Assembly (NCBI GenBank): GCA_022822365.1
Contig: JAJEBV010000021.1
Location: 93,531-157,530, forward strand
DNA from: Thermoanaerobaculia bacterium
Lineage (GTDB): Bacteria; Acidobacteriota; Thermoanaerobaculia; Multivoradales; Multivoraceae
Direction: 5' to 3'
Length of the DNA: 64,000 nt
Shown here: positions 40,847 to 50,127 of the stretch, piece by piece
Layout: the number at the start of each line of letters is the position of its first letter
Numbering within the stretch: position 1 is the first letter of the stretch
Translations under genes and position numbers: made by a program
Notes under the pieces: generated by a model
The model's database searches: none
The model's input: only the letters and a program-made list of their open reading frames with translations
What the model was told of the DNA's origin: nothing

Positions 40847-43675
40847 CTACTCTACCGTCACCCAGATCGGGGACGACCAGGCCATGTTGCCGTCGACCTG
40901 GATCACGCGCACGTAGTAGAGGTGCTCGCCCGGCTCGACGTCGGCGTCGGCGAACTCGAGGCTGACATCGGCCTCCAGGTTCTGGCGGTTGTAGAGGAAC
41001 GTCTGGTCGCGGATGATGTCGATCTGGCGGATCGACGTCGTGCCGATGACCCGGACGCTGAGCCGGAAGTCGCCGTCGGCGGTCAGGATGTCGCCCTGGA
41101 GGTACTCCCTGCCGCCCGTGCGCAGCCGGTAGTCGAGGATGATGTTGTCCGTCGCGCCGTAGCTGTGGCGCTTCTTCATCGCGTCGAGCATGCCCTCGCG
41201 CGTGAACTCCTCGGCGATCGTGGCGGCATAGGAGATGTGGGTCGACAGGTGGTCCGACGCGGCCTGGACGCCGAGCTTGTAGCCCTTGGCCCAGGCGTTC
41301 CAGACGTAGCCTTCCGGCCGGAAGCCCCCGGGCGCCGAGCGCAGGTTGCCGGTGCGTGCCGCTTTCGGCGCGCCTTCGTACTCGTTCGAGACCCGGTCCC
41401 CCTGGTAAATCTCGACCAGAGGCTCGACCTCCGGGTCGTTGTCGCGCCAGTCCGTCCCCATGTTCGAGGCCGACGTGTGGGAGATGGCGATGCCGTCGTG
41501 CTCCTTCAGGTACTCGTAGAGCCTCGCCGCGCCCTCCTCGTGGGTCCGCTCAGCCTCGGTGACCGGCAGGGTCGGCTTGCCGCGCTCCGCGAACAGGATG
41601 TTCCGGTGGCCGTCGGGGAAGGAGATGCTCCGCTCGTAGCCGTAGAAGGGCTGGAAGCGGCCGGAGACCGAGAAGACGTCGACCGTCTGGTGCAGCAGCC
41701 AGTTGATGTACTCGATGTCCGGGCCGCCCAGGAAGTTGTGCTCGCTGGCCAGCAGGAAGTCGAGCGAGGCGACGTCCATCGCGTAGCGGTAGGTCTGGAT
41801 CAGCGAACCGTCGTTGTTGCCGTCCATCGAGATCTCGGTGTGGCGGTGGGTGTCGCCGCGGTAGATGCGGTACGTCTTCCCCTCGGACTCGATCTCGTAG
41901 CTTCTGATCCTCTCCAGGTCCTCCGCCTCGTTCTCGTGGATCACGTAGGCCGGCACCTCGTCGACGATGCGACCCACGAGCTTCGGCGGAACGACCTTCG
42001 TCTCAAGCCGCGGCAGTCTCGCGGCGTAGACGTCGGCGTGCTCGAACAGGAACCCGTCGTAGTCCCGGTTGTCCGTCGGCCAGGCGGCCCAGACATCGCC
42101 GTTCCCGTCCGACGCCAGGCCCCAGCGGGCATCCTGCCGGAAGCGCGTCATCGGGATGTGCTGCGGCCGGAGCCAGCGGTCTCCCTGGAGCGTCGTGCTC
42201 CAGACCTCCCAGGAGGCCCGGTGGGCCGGGGACTCGCTGAGGATGTCGGCCTGGCGGGTGGTCCGGTGCCGGAAGTGGAGCCAGATGCGTCCGTCGGCAT
42301 CAGGGAACAGCACGGGGAAGTCGTTGTAGCCCTGGAGTTCTTCGGGTAGCGCCTCATTGATGTCCGCGGCCGGCGAGCGCCACTCCCAGCCGTCGTGGAC
42401 CGCGACGTTCATCGTGCGCCACTCGTAGAGCCGCGTGCCCTCCCGGTTGAGCACCCAGCCGGTGTCCTTCCCCCAGTTCACGCCGCTCTCGTTCCACGCC
42501 GCCCAGACGCGGTCCTGCCCATCGACGGCGAGGCTGATGTGCGCCTCGTACTTGGCCGTCGAGGCGACCGGCATCTCCTCGCCCCACTCGCCGCCTGCGT
42601 GGCGGCGGACCAGCACGTCGTAGTTGCCGGCGCCGTAGCTGTCCCAGCCGACGTAGACGCCGCCCTTCGAGTCGGCGACGATCACCGGCTCCCAGTCGTT
42701 CGCAGGCGACGACGAGACCTGCTCCGCCTCGGACCAGCGTTCGCCGTCATGGCGGCGGGCGAAGATGTCGGCGGCGCCGTCGCGGAAGCCCTGCCAGACC
42801 ACCCAGAGATTGCCTTCCGCGTCGGTCGCCAGGTTGTGGAACGCGTCCGGCTGCGGCGCTTCAGTGAGCCGTTCCGCCGCGGACCAGGCATCGCCGTCCA
42901 GGACGCGGGCGTAGAGATCCCAGTTGCCGTCCACCTGAGCCGAGTAGACGACCCAGGTGCGACCCTCCCCGTCGCGGCCCATCTTCACGAGAAAGTGATC
43001 GCCGGGCTGCTCAGTCAGGGTCTGGACCTCGCCCCAGCCCTGTCCGTCGAAGCGGCGCGCCAGCACCTCGTTCGCGTTGTCGCGGTAGCCGAGCCAGGCG
43101 GCCCAGACCTCGTCGTCGCCACTGCCGAGCATCGTCGCGAAGTCGTTCTGGTAGTCGTCGGAGGTCATCCGTTCCACCCCGGGCACGCGCTCGACCGTCA
43201 CGTCGCCGCCCAGGAACCGCAGCCGCCGGCCGACCGCGACATCGGCGAGCCGGACCTCGAACTCGCCGTTGGCGGTGGCGAACATGAGGCGCGAGCCGCC
43301 GTTGCCCCGCACGTCGACGACCAGTCCGGGCGACCGGACGTACTCGACCGGACCGACCGTCTGCGTATCGTGGATGGCGCCGGGCCTGTAGTTCGGCCCC
43401 TGGTAGCTGTCCAGCTTCCAGGCGGCGCCCTCGACCTCGTTGCCGGGCCGCGGCCGCCAGTCGCGGAGGCCCAGCAGTTCGCCGCCCGACACTTCGAGCG
43501 AGCCGTCCCAGTCGCGGGCGGCCGTGTCGTTCACGCCCAGGCGGACGAGGAGCGAGACGACGTCGTCGCCGGCGAGCGTGCCGGCCTCCTGGGCCGGGGC
43601 GGGCGGCGGGACGAGGATGAACAGGGCGGCTGCCGCTACGGCAGCCGAGGCGAAGGCGACCTTGTTGTGTGGCAT
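40847..43675 (-). CDS. Exported beta-propeller fused to a PHP/DUF3604-like metallohydrolase
   Basis: 942 residues with a signal peptide (ending PPPAPAQ). Residues about 150-560 are repeated propeller blades, each with a W-x-A-W or W-V-V-W core (EVWAAWLGYRDNAN, NLWVVWQGFRDG, RVWAAWNESG, DVWAAWPTDN). The C-terminal part has PHP-superfamily metal-site motifs: RIYRGDTHRHTEISMDGNNDG, FLLASEHNFLGG, GIAISHTSASNMGTDW, VQAASDHLSTHISYA, followed by a beta-sandwich tail. PHP domains are phosphoesterases or nucleases, and DUF3604 proteins have a related fold; the substrate is unknown. The propeller probably recruits a polymer or surface target. TAAGCT 8 bp before the ATG is the likely promoter. Confidence 0.82.
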   Translation of the reverse strand: MPHNKVAFASAAVAAAALFILVPPPAPAQEAGTLAGDDVVSLLVRLGVNDTAARDWDGSLEVSGGELLGLRDWRPRPGNEVEGAAWKLDSYQGPNYRPGAIHDTQTVGPVEYVRSPGLVVDVRGNGGSRLMFATANGEFEVRLADVAVGRRLRFLGGDVTVERVPGVERMTSDDYQNDFATMLGSGDDEVWAAWLGYRDNANEVLARRFDGQGWGEVQTLTEQPGDHFLVKMGRDGEGRTWVVYSAQVDGNWDLYARVLDGDAWSAAERLTEAPQPDAFHNLATDAEGNLWVVWQGFRDGAADIFARRHDGERWSEAEQVSSSPANDWEPVIVADSKGGVYVGWDSYGAGNYDVLVRRHAGGEWGEEMPVASTAKYEAHISLAVDGQDRVWAAWNESGVNWGKDTGWVLNREGTRLYEWRTMNVAVHDGWEWRSPAADINEALPEELQGYNDFPVLFPDADGRIWLHFRHRTTRQADILSESPAHRASWEVWSTTLQGDRWLRPQHIPMTRFRQDARWGLASDGNGDVWAAWPTDNRDYDGFLFEHADVYAARLPRLETKVVPPKLVGRIVDEVPAYVIHENEAEDLERIRSYEIESEGKTYRIYRGDTHRHTEISMDGNNDGSLIQTYRYAMDVASLDFLLASEHNFLGGPDIEYINWLLHQTVDVFSVSGRFQPFYGYERSISFPDGHRNILFAERGKPTLPVTEAERTHEEGAARLYEYLKEHDGIAISHTSASNMGTDWRDNDPEVEPLVEIYQGDRVSNEYEGAPKAARTGNLRSAPGGFRPEGYVWNAWAKGYKLGVQAASDHLSTHISYAATIAEEFTREGMLDAMKKRHSYGATDNIILDYRLRTGGREYLQGDILTADGDFRLSVRVIGTTSIRQIDIIRDQTFLYNRQNLEADVSLEFADADVEPGEHLYYVRVIQVDGNMAWSSPIWVTVE

Positions 43676-43683
43676 TGCCGGCT

Positions 43684-43689
43684 AGCTTA
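43684..43689 (-). promoter_or_regulatory. Putative -10 box of the propeller-PHP gene (near-leaderless)
   Basis: TAAGCT on the minus strand ends 8 bp before the ATG at 43675, with no Shine-Dalgarno. Another member of the leaderless-type pattern. Confidence 0.45.
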
Positions 43690-43830
43690 GCTTGCGCCTG
43701 CTCCGCCCTCGGATACACGGCTCCGCCAGTGAGAGTTGGCCGATAGCCCGACCAACCTCCCCCCTGGCTCAACTCCCGAGCAATCGCCCTTGAGGCTGAT
43801 CTTCGGATCGGACTACCCTCGCCCTGGCGC

Positions 43831-45213
43831 TCATGGTTCGCAGAGAAACGCGGTCGTGTCGGTTGTCGCCCGCGCGGGTCGGCCGGGTTCGTTCCGATAA
43901 TCGCGGATCTCGTCGGTGACCGTGTCGGTCACGCGGACCCGATAGCCGAGATCAGTCGTTCCTCCCGTGAACACCCATGCGTGGCCGTTGACTGGGCAAC
44001 CATCTAGAACCTTGACGAGCACTTCCCAGTTGGCGGCGTCGAAGAAGCGGAAGATCCCGGAGTCGTTCCGCGCCGTGAAGACGACCCGTCCGGCGCCGGC
44101 GTTGCCGTCGGCGGTCCACCACTCGACTTCGACCGCGAAACGCTCGTCCCGGAGACACAAGACGCTTCCCGAGGGAGTGCAGGTTCCTGCCGGGTCCCGG
44201 GGCCGGACGAGAAGCGTCTTGTGGGCTTCGGACACGACGCCTCGGCCGCTCACACGAAGTGAGACCCCGTAGTAACCGGGTTCGGTCCAGGTCCATTCGA
44301 ACGTGGCGCTTTGCGAGAAGCCGTCGTCTCCTGTATCCCACCGGCGTTCGACCACATCGCCCGTGCTCCGATCCCGCAGGGTCACGGGCACGCCCGTGAA
44401 TGCGACGCAGAAACCGTCCGTGCACTCCGCGCCGAGGACGGAAAAGCTCGCCGTCGGCGGTTCGGGGAATTGCGGCGGCGGCGGCTCGGGGGCTGGCGGT
44501 GGCGGATCGGCTGGCGGCGGTGGCGGGTCGGGCACCGGCGGTGGCGGATCGGCTGGCGGCGGTGGCGGGTCGGGCGCCGGCGGTGGTGGATCGGCTGGCG
44601 GCGGTGGCGGGTCGGGCGCCGGCGATGGCGGGTCGACTGACGGCGGTGGCGGGTCGGGCGCCGGCGGTGGCGGGTCGACTGGCGGCGGTGGCGGCGTACC
44701 GTCGTTGCGCACGACGAACGTGTTGTCGTTCGTACCTCGCGGGCCGGGGTGGGTCATTCTCTCGCCATCACCCTGGCAACCCCAGATGCATGGCTCGTCC
44801 GATCCGGTGCAAGGATCGTGGAGGTCCTGGTTGAAGACGGCGGGCGCCAGCGTGACCGTCCCGTTCAAATCCGCGAGGTCGCCGCCCGACAGGACTGCAT
44901 CCCACTGCACGCTACAGGCTTCCTCGTCCAGGAAAACCGGGGCCATGCCGAGAGTCGCTGTCGTGCCGGATACGACGAAGTCCGTCGCGTGCACATGAGT
45001 CACGGGCTCGCTGAACGTAAGCAGCCAGGTGAGCTCGTCGGCGCTGGTGCGCTCCTGGTTCGGGACCTTGCGCTGGATCGTACTGATCTTCGGTGAAGCC
45101 AGAGCGGGAGTCGCCACGAAGACCACCAGCAGGAATTGCAGAGAACGGATGGCGCGAGGCCTTGACCGGCCAGTCGGACAGGCGCCGGGACGGACCGGCC
45201 TCCGGGTGATCAC
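43831..45213 (-). CDS. Secreted proline-rich protein with Ig-like and PKD-type domains
   Basis: 460 residues from GTG 45213, chosen for a GAGG 5 bp upstream and the signal peptide it opens (basic n-region, SLQFLLVVFVATPALA). Order: a bacterial Ig-like domain (ADELTWLLTFSEPVTHVHATDF), a linker, a proline-rich tract made of about five 14-residue units (PDPPPPPADPPPPA-like), a PKD-type domain (ASFSVLGAECTDGFCVAFTG ... WDTGDDGFSQSATFEWTWTEPG) and a C-terminal domain with cysteines that resembles secreted Acidobacteriota/Thermoanaerobaculia proteins. It is likely a stalked surface or adhesive protein. It lies 143 bp downstream of the DUF499 gene but has no defence feature. Confidence 0.75.
   Translation of the reverse strand: MITRRPVRPGACPTGRSRPRAIRSLQFLLVVFVATPALASPKISTIQRKVPNQERTSADELTWLLTFSEPVTHVHATDFVVSGTTATLGMAPVFLDEEACSVQWDAVLSGGDLADLNGTVTLAPAVFNQDLHDPCTGSDEPCIWGCQGDGERMTHPGPRGTNDNTFVVRNDGTPPPPPVDPPPPAPDPPPPSVDPPSPAPDPPPPPADPPPPAPDPPPPPADPPPPVPDPPPPPADPPPPAPEPPPPQFPEPPTASFSVLGAECTDGFCVAFTGVPVTLRDRSTGDVVERRWDTGDDGFSQSATFEWTWTEPGYYGVSLRVSGRGVVSEAHKTLLVRPRDPAGTCTPSGSVLCLRDERFAVEVEWWTADGNAGAGRVVFTARNDSGIFRFFDAANWEVLVKVLDGCPVNGHAWVFTGGTTDLGYRVRVTDTVTDEIRDYRNEPGRPARATTDTTAFLCEP
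44492..44696. repeat. 42-bp tandem repeat encoding the proline-rich stalk
   Basis: About five units of a 42-bp sequence (core GGCGGTGGCGGATCGGCTGG on the plus strand) encode 14-residue proline-rich units. Units differ by point changes only, none shifting the frame. Such tracts expand and contract by slippage, so the stalk length may vary between strains. Confidence 0.75.
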
Positions 45214-45356
45214 GACGGCCTCTTTCTCCGCGGTCCCGTACGCCGCACTGCGAACTGGCAACCTGTCATGAGGACTCGACTTCGGCGCCACCGGCGGTTG
45301 CGGAGCGACTGTGGACCAGGAGCAAGACAGCGGGAGCCTATCGCCGTCCAGGGCAG

Positions 45357-48300
45357 CTACTCCGCCCTGAGATCCTCGGACACCTGCTTCAGCACCTCGT
45401 TCAGGGCCTCGCGCGCTTCCTCGGACGCGTCCTCGTCCAGCACGACGCCCACGCTGAATTTGAGCCCGCAACCGGCGCCGGCGCTCAACAGTTCCGGAAG
45501 GCGCTCAGCAAGGTCTTGGAGCCCGTCCGGTTCCAGCAACGCCTGAGCGACCCGAGGTTCCGGCGGCGGCTCGGGTGCCGGACTGTCCTTCGGCCTCCCC
45601 AGCTTGAGCGAACCGGCATGTTCCGCGCCGACGGCCGTGCTGCCTTCGGTCACCTCCAGCCAGCGGCTCACCACCGCGTTGTCGACCCCCTCCCGCAACA
45701 GTCCCCATGGCACCGGTTCTCCGCGTTTCTGCGAGAGCGCCTGTCCCAGTGTCCAGCCGCTGGTTTGACCGTCGCTCCAACCGCCCGGCAACGCTTCCTC
45801 GACCAACTCCTGAGGAGTCAGGCTTTCAGGCGGCGGCTTCAGCACGGCGCGCTCGTCCAGCGCCCCGTAGGGCACGTCCTCCTTCCAGGCGGAAGTCGGA
45901 CCGTTGCGCAGCCAGACGATCCCATCCTTCACCGCCCGCTCAACCGCCTGGTGAAGCTCCTCCTTGGAACACCGCGGCACCTCGAAGAGGTCTTCGTAGC
46001 CTTCGCGCTGAATTGACACCGTGAAGCCGCCGGCGAAATACCTCCGCAGGTCCGCGATCGCGACTCCGGCGCCGTCCTCCACCCAGAGACCAGGTAACGA
46101 CCCGGGTGTCAGCAACGCCGGCGCGAGTCGCGCCAGCTCGGCGCCGCCAGGCAACAGCACTTCCAGCGCCGGGTCTTGGCTGGACTCCGCGTCCACCGAC
46201 TCGCGCCACCAAGTCCGGTGACTGCCGTCGGGCCGCGCCAGCCGAGCTGCGAGGAGGCCCCGTTCCACGCCCTGCATCATCGTCTCGCGGACAACCGCCG
46301 GCTTCAGCATCTTCGGCAGGTGGGGATAGCGGGCGAACGCACCCGCCAGGTCCTTCACGAGACGCGAGGCCTCGTCCTCGCGCCAGAGATCGTACGGCCC
46401 CTCGGGCAGGAGAGCCTCCGCATCGACCGGCGTCTCCCGAATCCGCGTCCGCTCGTCGGCCTTGATCTCCAGGAACAGCGGTCCTGCCGCCCCAGGCAGC
46501 TTGAACGCCTGCTCGGCGCCCTCCGCGTTCACGGTGACGACAATGCTGTACGCCTGCCTGACCGCGTCCGGCAACCTCTGCCTCGCGCCCCGGAGCCTCT
46601 GCCCGAGGCGTTCCCGCCGGACGGCGTCCACGGACCGCCCTTCCAGTTGGCTCTGCACATCCTCCCAACCCAACAGGGCGCGCACACTGCTGCGGGCGGC
46701 TTCCAGGCCGTCGCGCGACGGCACGGCAAGGACGAGCGCGTTGCGATGGACCCGCGGCCGGTCCGCGCCGGTCGTCTCGGCGAGGTAGCGGCGCGCCAGG
46801 GCGCTCGGCTTGCCCGACTCGGAAACGGCTGGAGGTCCGAGCACGGCGTAACGGAAGCTGCCGTCGTCGCCTACATCCCTCGGCGAGGTGGGCAGCATGT
46901 GAACGACGGCGCCGGCAGCGCTGGCGCCGTCCGTGAGCAGCCTGAGCTTGCGCGTAGCCTCTTCGAGCCGCATCTCGACGGCGCGCTCGGTCACTCGTTC
47001 GGCGCAGGCCTCGTCGTGCATCTGGCGCAGGTTCGGGCGGTTGCCGAGCCTCCACGACTTCGGCAGACCCGCGTCCGCTTCTCCGGCATCGCCTTCGTCC
47101 TCGTCGTCCAGGAACCACGAAAGTGCGCGCCAGCGGGCCAGCCCCTTGCGAAGCGCGATCCCGTCCGGGCCGGCAGCGCCAACCATGCGCAGCAACTCCG
47201 GCGTCGACGCCTTGCGGCCGACCGGCTGCGAGTAGAGAAACACCGAAATCACGGCCTGCTCGACCTCGCGCCGGCCCGCCAAGGCGGGAAGTTCTTCCTG
47301 GATGTCGGCGGCCTTCTTCAACTCCGCTTCGAGCAGAGCCGCCCAGTCGGTTGGCGAGCCCTCGCCCGACCCCGAAGCGGCCACGCCCGCCAACTCGCGG
47401 ACGGCCTTCGAGATGCCCGGATCGCCCGCTGGCCGGAGCAACGTCGACGCGCCGATCAGCGGGCTCGAGTCCCAGGACTCGGCCTCGCGTAGGGCGGTGG
47501 CCAGCGTGCGGAGGATGCCGCGCGTGCGCTGAAAACCGGCTAGTTGGGTCCAGCGGCTATAGAAGACGTCGGTCAGGTCCGGGTGGAACGGGAAGCTCTC
47601 CTCGAACCGGCCTTCCTCCTTGCTCTTCGCCTTGGCCGTCGTCTCGTCGAGTCTCGCCAGCTCTCGCACCGCTCCGAACGCCTGGGAACGCCAGGGCGCC
47701 CTGTCCCGCAGAGCCTCCGGCTCGAAGAACCGGCGCCGCAGCACCTCCGCCACGTCCTCGCGCTGGACCGGCTGAACGCCCTCCTCCCGCTGCCGGCGGA
47801 AAACGTCGAAGAGATCGCCGATCAGTCTCCGGCCTTCGGCGCCCTGCTGCTTCGCGGGGTCGGTGGCAAGCAGCGACGCCACCATCGCCGCCCGGTCTAC
47901 CTTGGTCACCGCCTGGCTGAGGTACTGGAAGAAGTCGACGATGCGGTCTCGCCACACGCGGTCCAGGCCCGCCTTCTCCCGCGCGTACATGAGGACCTCG
48001 TCGACCAGGATCAGCGTGCCCAGCTCCCGGTCCCGGGGGCGTTCCAGCAGCCTGGCCAGCAGGGGCTCCGCCGGCGGCGTTTCTCGTTCCTCCGCACTGC
48101 CTTCGCCGTGAATGGAGCGCAACCCTTCGTCGCCGTCGAGCTGGTAGGCCAGCACGCTCCACGGGTGGCGAAGCGGACGGGTCTGGCCTTCCGGCGACAG
48201 GACGCCCTCGATGCCGCGCTCCACGTCGATCTTGTCGAAACAGAGCGCCGCGACATGAGCGCCCGGCAGCCGGCCTCCGGCGGTTTCCAGGAACTCCCCA

Positions 48301-48656
48301 ACCGCCGCCGCGTCCGGCAGCGCCTCCGGTTCCCTGAACAGGTGGTACAGGGTGATCAGCGTGTGCGTCTTGCCGCCGCCATAGGTCAGTTCCAACTGGC
48401 GCACCGCCTTCTCGCTCTTCCCGTCGAGCCGTGCCGCCACGTCCTTGACCAGCTCTCGCAGGGCGTAGGTCGGGAAGGTCAGCGCGAAGAACTTCTCCGG
48501 CTCCTCGTACACGGGCCGGCGACCCCGTTGCAGGGTCACCTCGTGCAGGTCCGCCGCGAACTCGGCCAGCGAGAGTTCGCCGGTCCGTAGTTCATCCTTC
48601 AGCGGGACAACCTCGTGCCAGGGTCTGGGGCGGCGTCCCCCGGTTCGTCGGCTCAT
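45357..48656 (-). CDS. DUF499-family ATPase, defence-associated
   Basis: 1099 residues from ATG 48656. DUF499 proteins are large P-loop ATPases found repeatedly beside DUF1156 methylases and helicases in phage-defence clusters. Visible here: WHEVVPLKDELRTGELSLAEFAADL at the N-terminus (domain typical start), Walker A TYGGGKTHT at 92-100, Walker B-like GTLILVDEVLMY near 215-226, then helical regions and two C-terminal subdomains. It probably couples ATP hydrolysis to DNA recognition or remodelling. It is the last gene of the island and lies 22 bp after the TPR gene. No Shine-Dalgarno is evident, consistent with coupled translation. Confidence 0.88.
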   Translation of the reverse strand: MSRRTGGRRPRPWHEVVPLKDELRTGELSLAEFAADLHEVTLQRGRRPVYEEPEKFFALTFPTYALRELVKDVAARLDGKSEKAVRQLELTYGGGKTHTLITLYHLFREPEALPDAAAVGEFLETAGGRLPGAHVAALCFDKIDVERGIEGVLSPEGQTRPLRHPWSVLAYQLDGDEGLRSIHGEGSAEERETPPAEPLLARLLERPRDRELGTLILVDEVLMYAREKAGLDRVWRDRIVDFFQYLSQAVTKVDRAAMVASLLATDPAKQQGAEGRRLIGDLFDVFRRQREEGVQPVQREDVAEVLRRRFFEPEALRDRAPWRSQAFGAVRELARLDETTAKAKSKEEGRFEESFPFHPDLTDVFYSRWTQLAGFQRTRGILRTLATALREAESWDSSPLIGASTLLRPAGDPGISKAVRELAGVAASGSGEGSPTDWAALLEAELKKAADIQEELPALAGRREVEQAVISVFLYSQPVGRKASTPELLRMVGAAGPDGIALRKGLARWRALSWFLDDEDEGDAGEADAGLPKSWRLGNRPNLRQMHDEACAERVTERAVEMRLEEATRKLRLLTDGASAAGAVVHMLPTSPRDVGDDGSFRYAVLGPPAVSESGKPSALARRYLAETTGADRPRVHRNALVLAVPSRDGLEAARSSVRALLGWEDVQSQLEGRSVDAVRRERLGQRLRGARQRLPDAVRQAYSIVVTVNAEGAEQAFKLPGAAGPLFLEIKADERTRIRETPVDAEALLPEGPYDLWREDEASRLVKDLAGAFARYPHLPKMLKPAVVRETMMQGVERGLLAARLARPDGSHRTWWRESVDAESSQDPALEVLLPGGAELARLAPALLTPGSLPGLWVEDGAGVAIADLRRYFAGGFTVSIQREGYEDLFEVPRCSKEELHQAVERAVKDGIVWLRNGPTSAWKEDVPYGALDERAVLKPPPESLTPQELVEEALPGGWSDGQTSGWTLGQALSQKRGEPVPWGLLREGVDNAVVSRWLEVTEGSTAVGAEHAGSLKLGRPKDSPAPEPPPEPRVAQALLEPDGLQDLAERLPELLSAGAGCGLKFSVGVVLDEDASEEAREALNEVLKQVSEDLRAE

Positions 48657-48678
48657 CGCTGTTCTTGAAGCCGACCGT

Positions 48679-49479
48679 TCAACAACGTTTGCCCGCCTTC
48701 CGTCGCAGCGGCAAGACGGCCTTGTCCAACCACTCGAGCGCTCCACGGGTGGCGCGCCAGTTTTCAGCCGCGCGCGCTACGTAAAGCTCGGCCTCTTCCG
48801 GCGAACCGAGCACGTAGGTGTCGGCCGGGTCCGCCGGCAGGAAGGTAATGCCCAGGAGCAGGTCGGGAACATGGGGATTCGCCTTCCATGCCTTTCGAAC
48901 CGCGTCGCGAGCCTCCGCCTCGTCGCCCAGGCGAAGAGAGACCAGAATCCTCGTGTAGGGCCAGTCGGCAAAGGCGTCCTCTTCGTAGTCCGCCAGCAGC
49001 TTCTCCACGGCGTCATGGTCCTCGACCGCCAGCAACCAGTCCGCGAGGATCCAGCGAAGGCCCTGGTTGTCGTTCGGATTCAGGCGGAGCATGTCGCGGT
49101 AGTGATCTATGGCGGCCTCGCGCTCTCCGAGTTCCCAGAGACACTCGCCGACGCCGGCGCGGGCGCGCATGTAGGGCCGCGTCTCGAAAACGCCCCAGAA
49201 GTGGCCAGCCGCCTCCTTGAACTGCCGCCGGCCGATGGCGGCCTCGCCGGCCGCAACGCTGCGGTCGTAGTGGCGGCGCATGTCGACGATGCCCTTGGCG
49301 CTCGACTCCGCCAACAGGACATGGGCGTCGGCGCAGCGCTTCGAGATGGCCAAAGCTCGCTTGGCCAGGCGAACCCGCTCCCGGTCCGTGTCCGCCTCCC
49401 AGGCGTCGTAGACGAGCTCCTGCGCCCGCGCCAAAGCGGCGTCGGCCCGACTGAGGCCGCGCAGGATCGGCTCCGTCAT
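48679..49479 (-). CDS. TPR-repeat protein in the defence island
   Basis: 266 residues starting at ATG 49479. Helical TPR-like repeats are evident (ADAHVLLAESSA, YMRARAGVGECLWELGEREAAIDHYRDMLRLNPNDNQGLRWILADWLL, YTRILVSLRLGDEAEARDAVRKAW); the stretch LRLNPNDNQGLR is typical of ST7-like bacterial TPR proteins. TPR proteins mediate protein contacts, here perhaps between DUF499 and other island components. Distances are 86 bp from hicA upstream and 22 bp to DUF499 downstream, all minus strand. It could be an unrelated gene caught in the island. Confidence 0.75.
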   Translation of the reverse strand: MTEPILRGLSRADAALARAQELVYDAWEADTDRERVRLAKRALAISKRCADAHVLLAESSAKGIVDMRRHYDRSVAAGEAAIGRRQFKEAAGHFWGVFETRPYMRARAGVGECLWELGEREAAIDHYRDMLRLNPNDNQGLRWILADWLLAVEDHDAVEKLLADYEEDAFADWPYTRILVSLRLGDEAEARDAVRKAWKANPHVPDLLLGITFLPADPADTYVLGSPEEAELYVARAAENWRATRGALEWLDKAVLPLRRKAGKRC

Positions 49480-49565
49480 GGCGGGAAAGTAGCAGAGCGC
49501 GGCCTTTGCCCTCGCTGGGACCGCACCGTCAGACCGCGCGAGCACGAAAGAGCCGTGGCCAGTCT

Positions 49566-49799
49566 CTACCTCCCCATGAGTTCCACGAAGTCCTCGACGG
49601 AGAGTTCGGCCTTCCGCAGTATGTCCTTTAGCGTGCCTTTCGGCAGATCGCGACCGTGCATCGGGATCACGACAGCGAACCTCATGCCGGCCTTCCGCAT
49701 GACCAAATGGGAGCCTCTCCTTCTCGACTCCCTCCATCCCCCCTTCTCAAGCGCCCGCTGTACCGCCCTTGGTCTAGCGGCCGGGAGCTTGCCCGGCAC
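49566..49799 (-). CDS. hicA: HicA-family mRNA interferase toxin (second pair)
   Basis: 77 residues from GTG 49799. HicA fold: ARPRAVQRALEKGGWRESRRRGSHLVM with the catalytic-type histidine at residue 31, then MRFAVVIPMHGRDLPKGTLKDILRKAELS, the classic HicA C-terminal half. It overlaps the 3' end of hicB by 26 bp. It is the third gene of an overlapping chain ApeA-like, hicB, hicA inside the defence island, so its expression is probably tied to them. Confidence 0.88.
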   Translation of the reverse strand: MPGKLPAARPRAVQRALEKGGWRESRRRGSHLVMRKAGMRFAVVIPMHGRDLPKGTLKDILRKAELSVEDFVELMGR

Positions 49800-50127
49800 T
49801 CTCGAACCGCCGATCTACCATCCAGACGGGCACCGTGGTCACCCACCCAGGGATGTCGTCCTCCGGCACATCGGCGGCACGTCCAACTGCTACCACGGGA
49901 GTGATCCGGATCACATCGCCGCTTCTGAGCGCCTCCTCCAGAACACCATGTTCCCTGCAGTCCTCGAGATAGCCCGTCAACGCTTCCCTCAGCATCTCCC
50001 GAGCCTCGCTCTGGCTCCGCCCGTGGCTGCTCACGAGCCAGCGCGGACATCGCGCTAGCCATCGACCGTCCTCCTTCAACACTTCTATCGCAACCGTCAC
50101 TTCGTACTCGATCCCCGCGAAACTCAC
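49774..50127 (-). CDS. hicB: HicB-family antitoxin (second pair)
   Basis: 117 residues. HicB-type RNase H-like domain: YEVTVAIEVLKEDGRWLARCPRWLVSSHGRSQSEAREMLREALTGYLEDC, then an extended C-terminus instead of a clear HTH or RHH DNA-binding domain. The ATG at 50127 overlaps the TGA of the ApeA-like gene (ATGA), and hicA starts within this gene, so three genes are coupled. If the antitoxin is made only when the HEPN protein is made, the toxin pair would monitor expression of this unit. Confidence 0.87.
   Translation of the reverse strand: MSFAGIEYEVTVAIEVLKEDGRWLARCPRWLVSSHGRSQSEAREMLREALTGYLEDCREHGVLEEALRSGDVIRITPVVAVGRAADVPEDDIPGWVTTVPVWMVDRRFESAGQAPGR

Noticed and set aside
44492..44696. 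Regular 42-bp tandem repeats, considered as a CRISPR array
   Set aside because: There are no spacers; units are contiguous, keep the reading frame and encode a proline-rich stalk.
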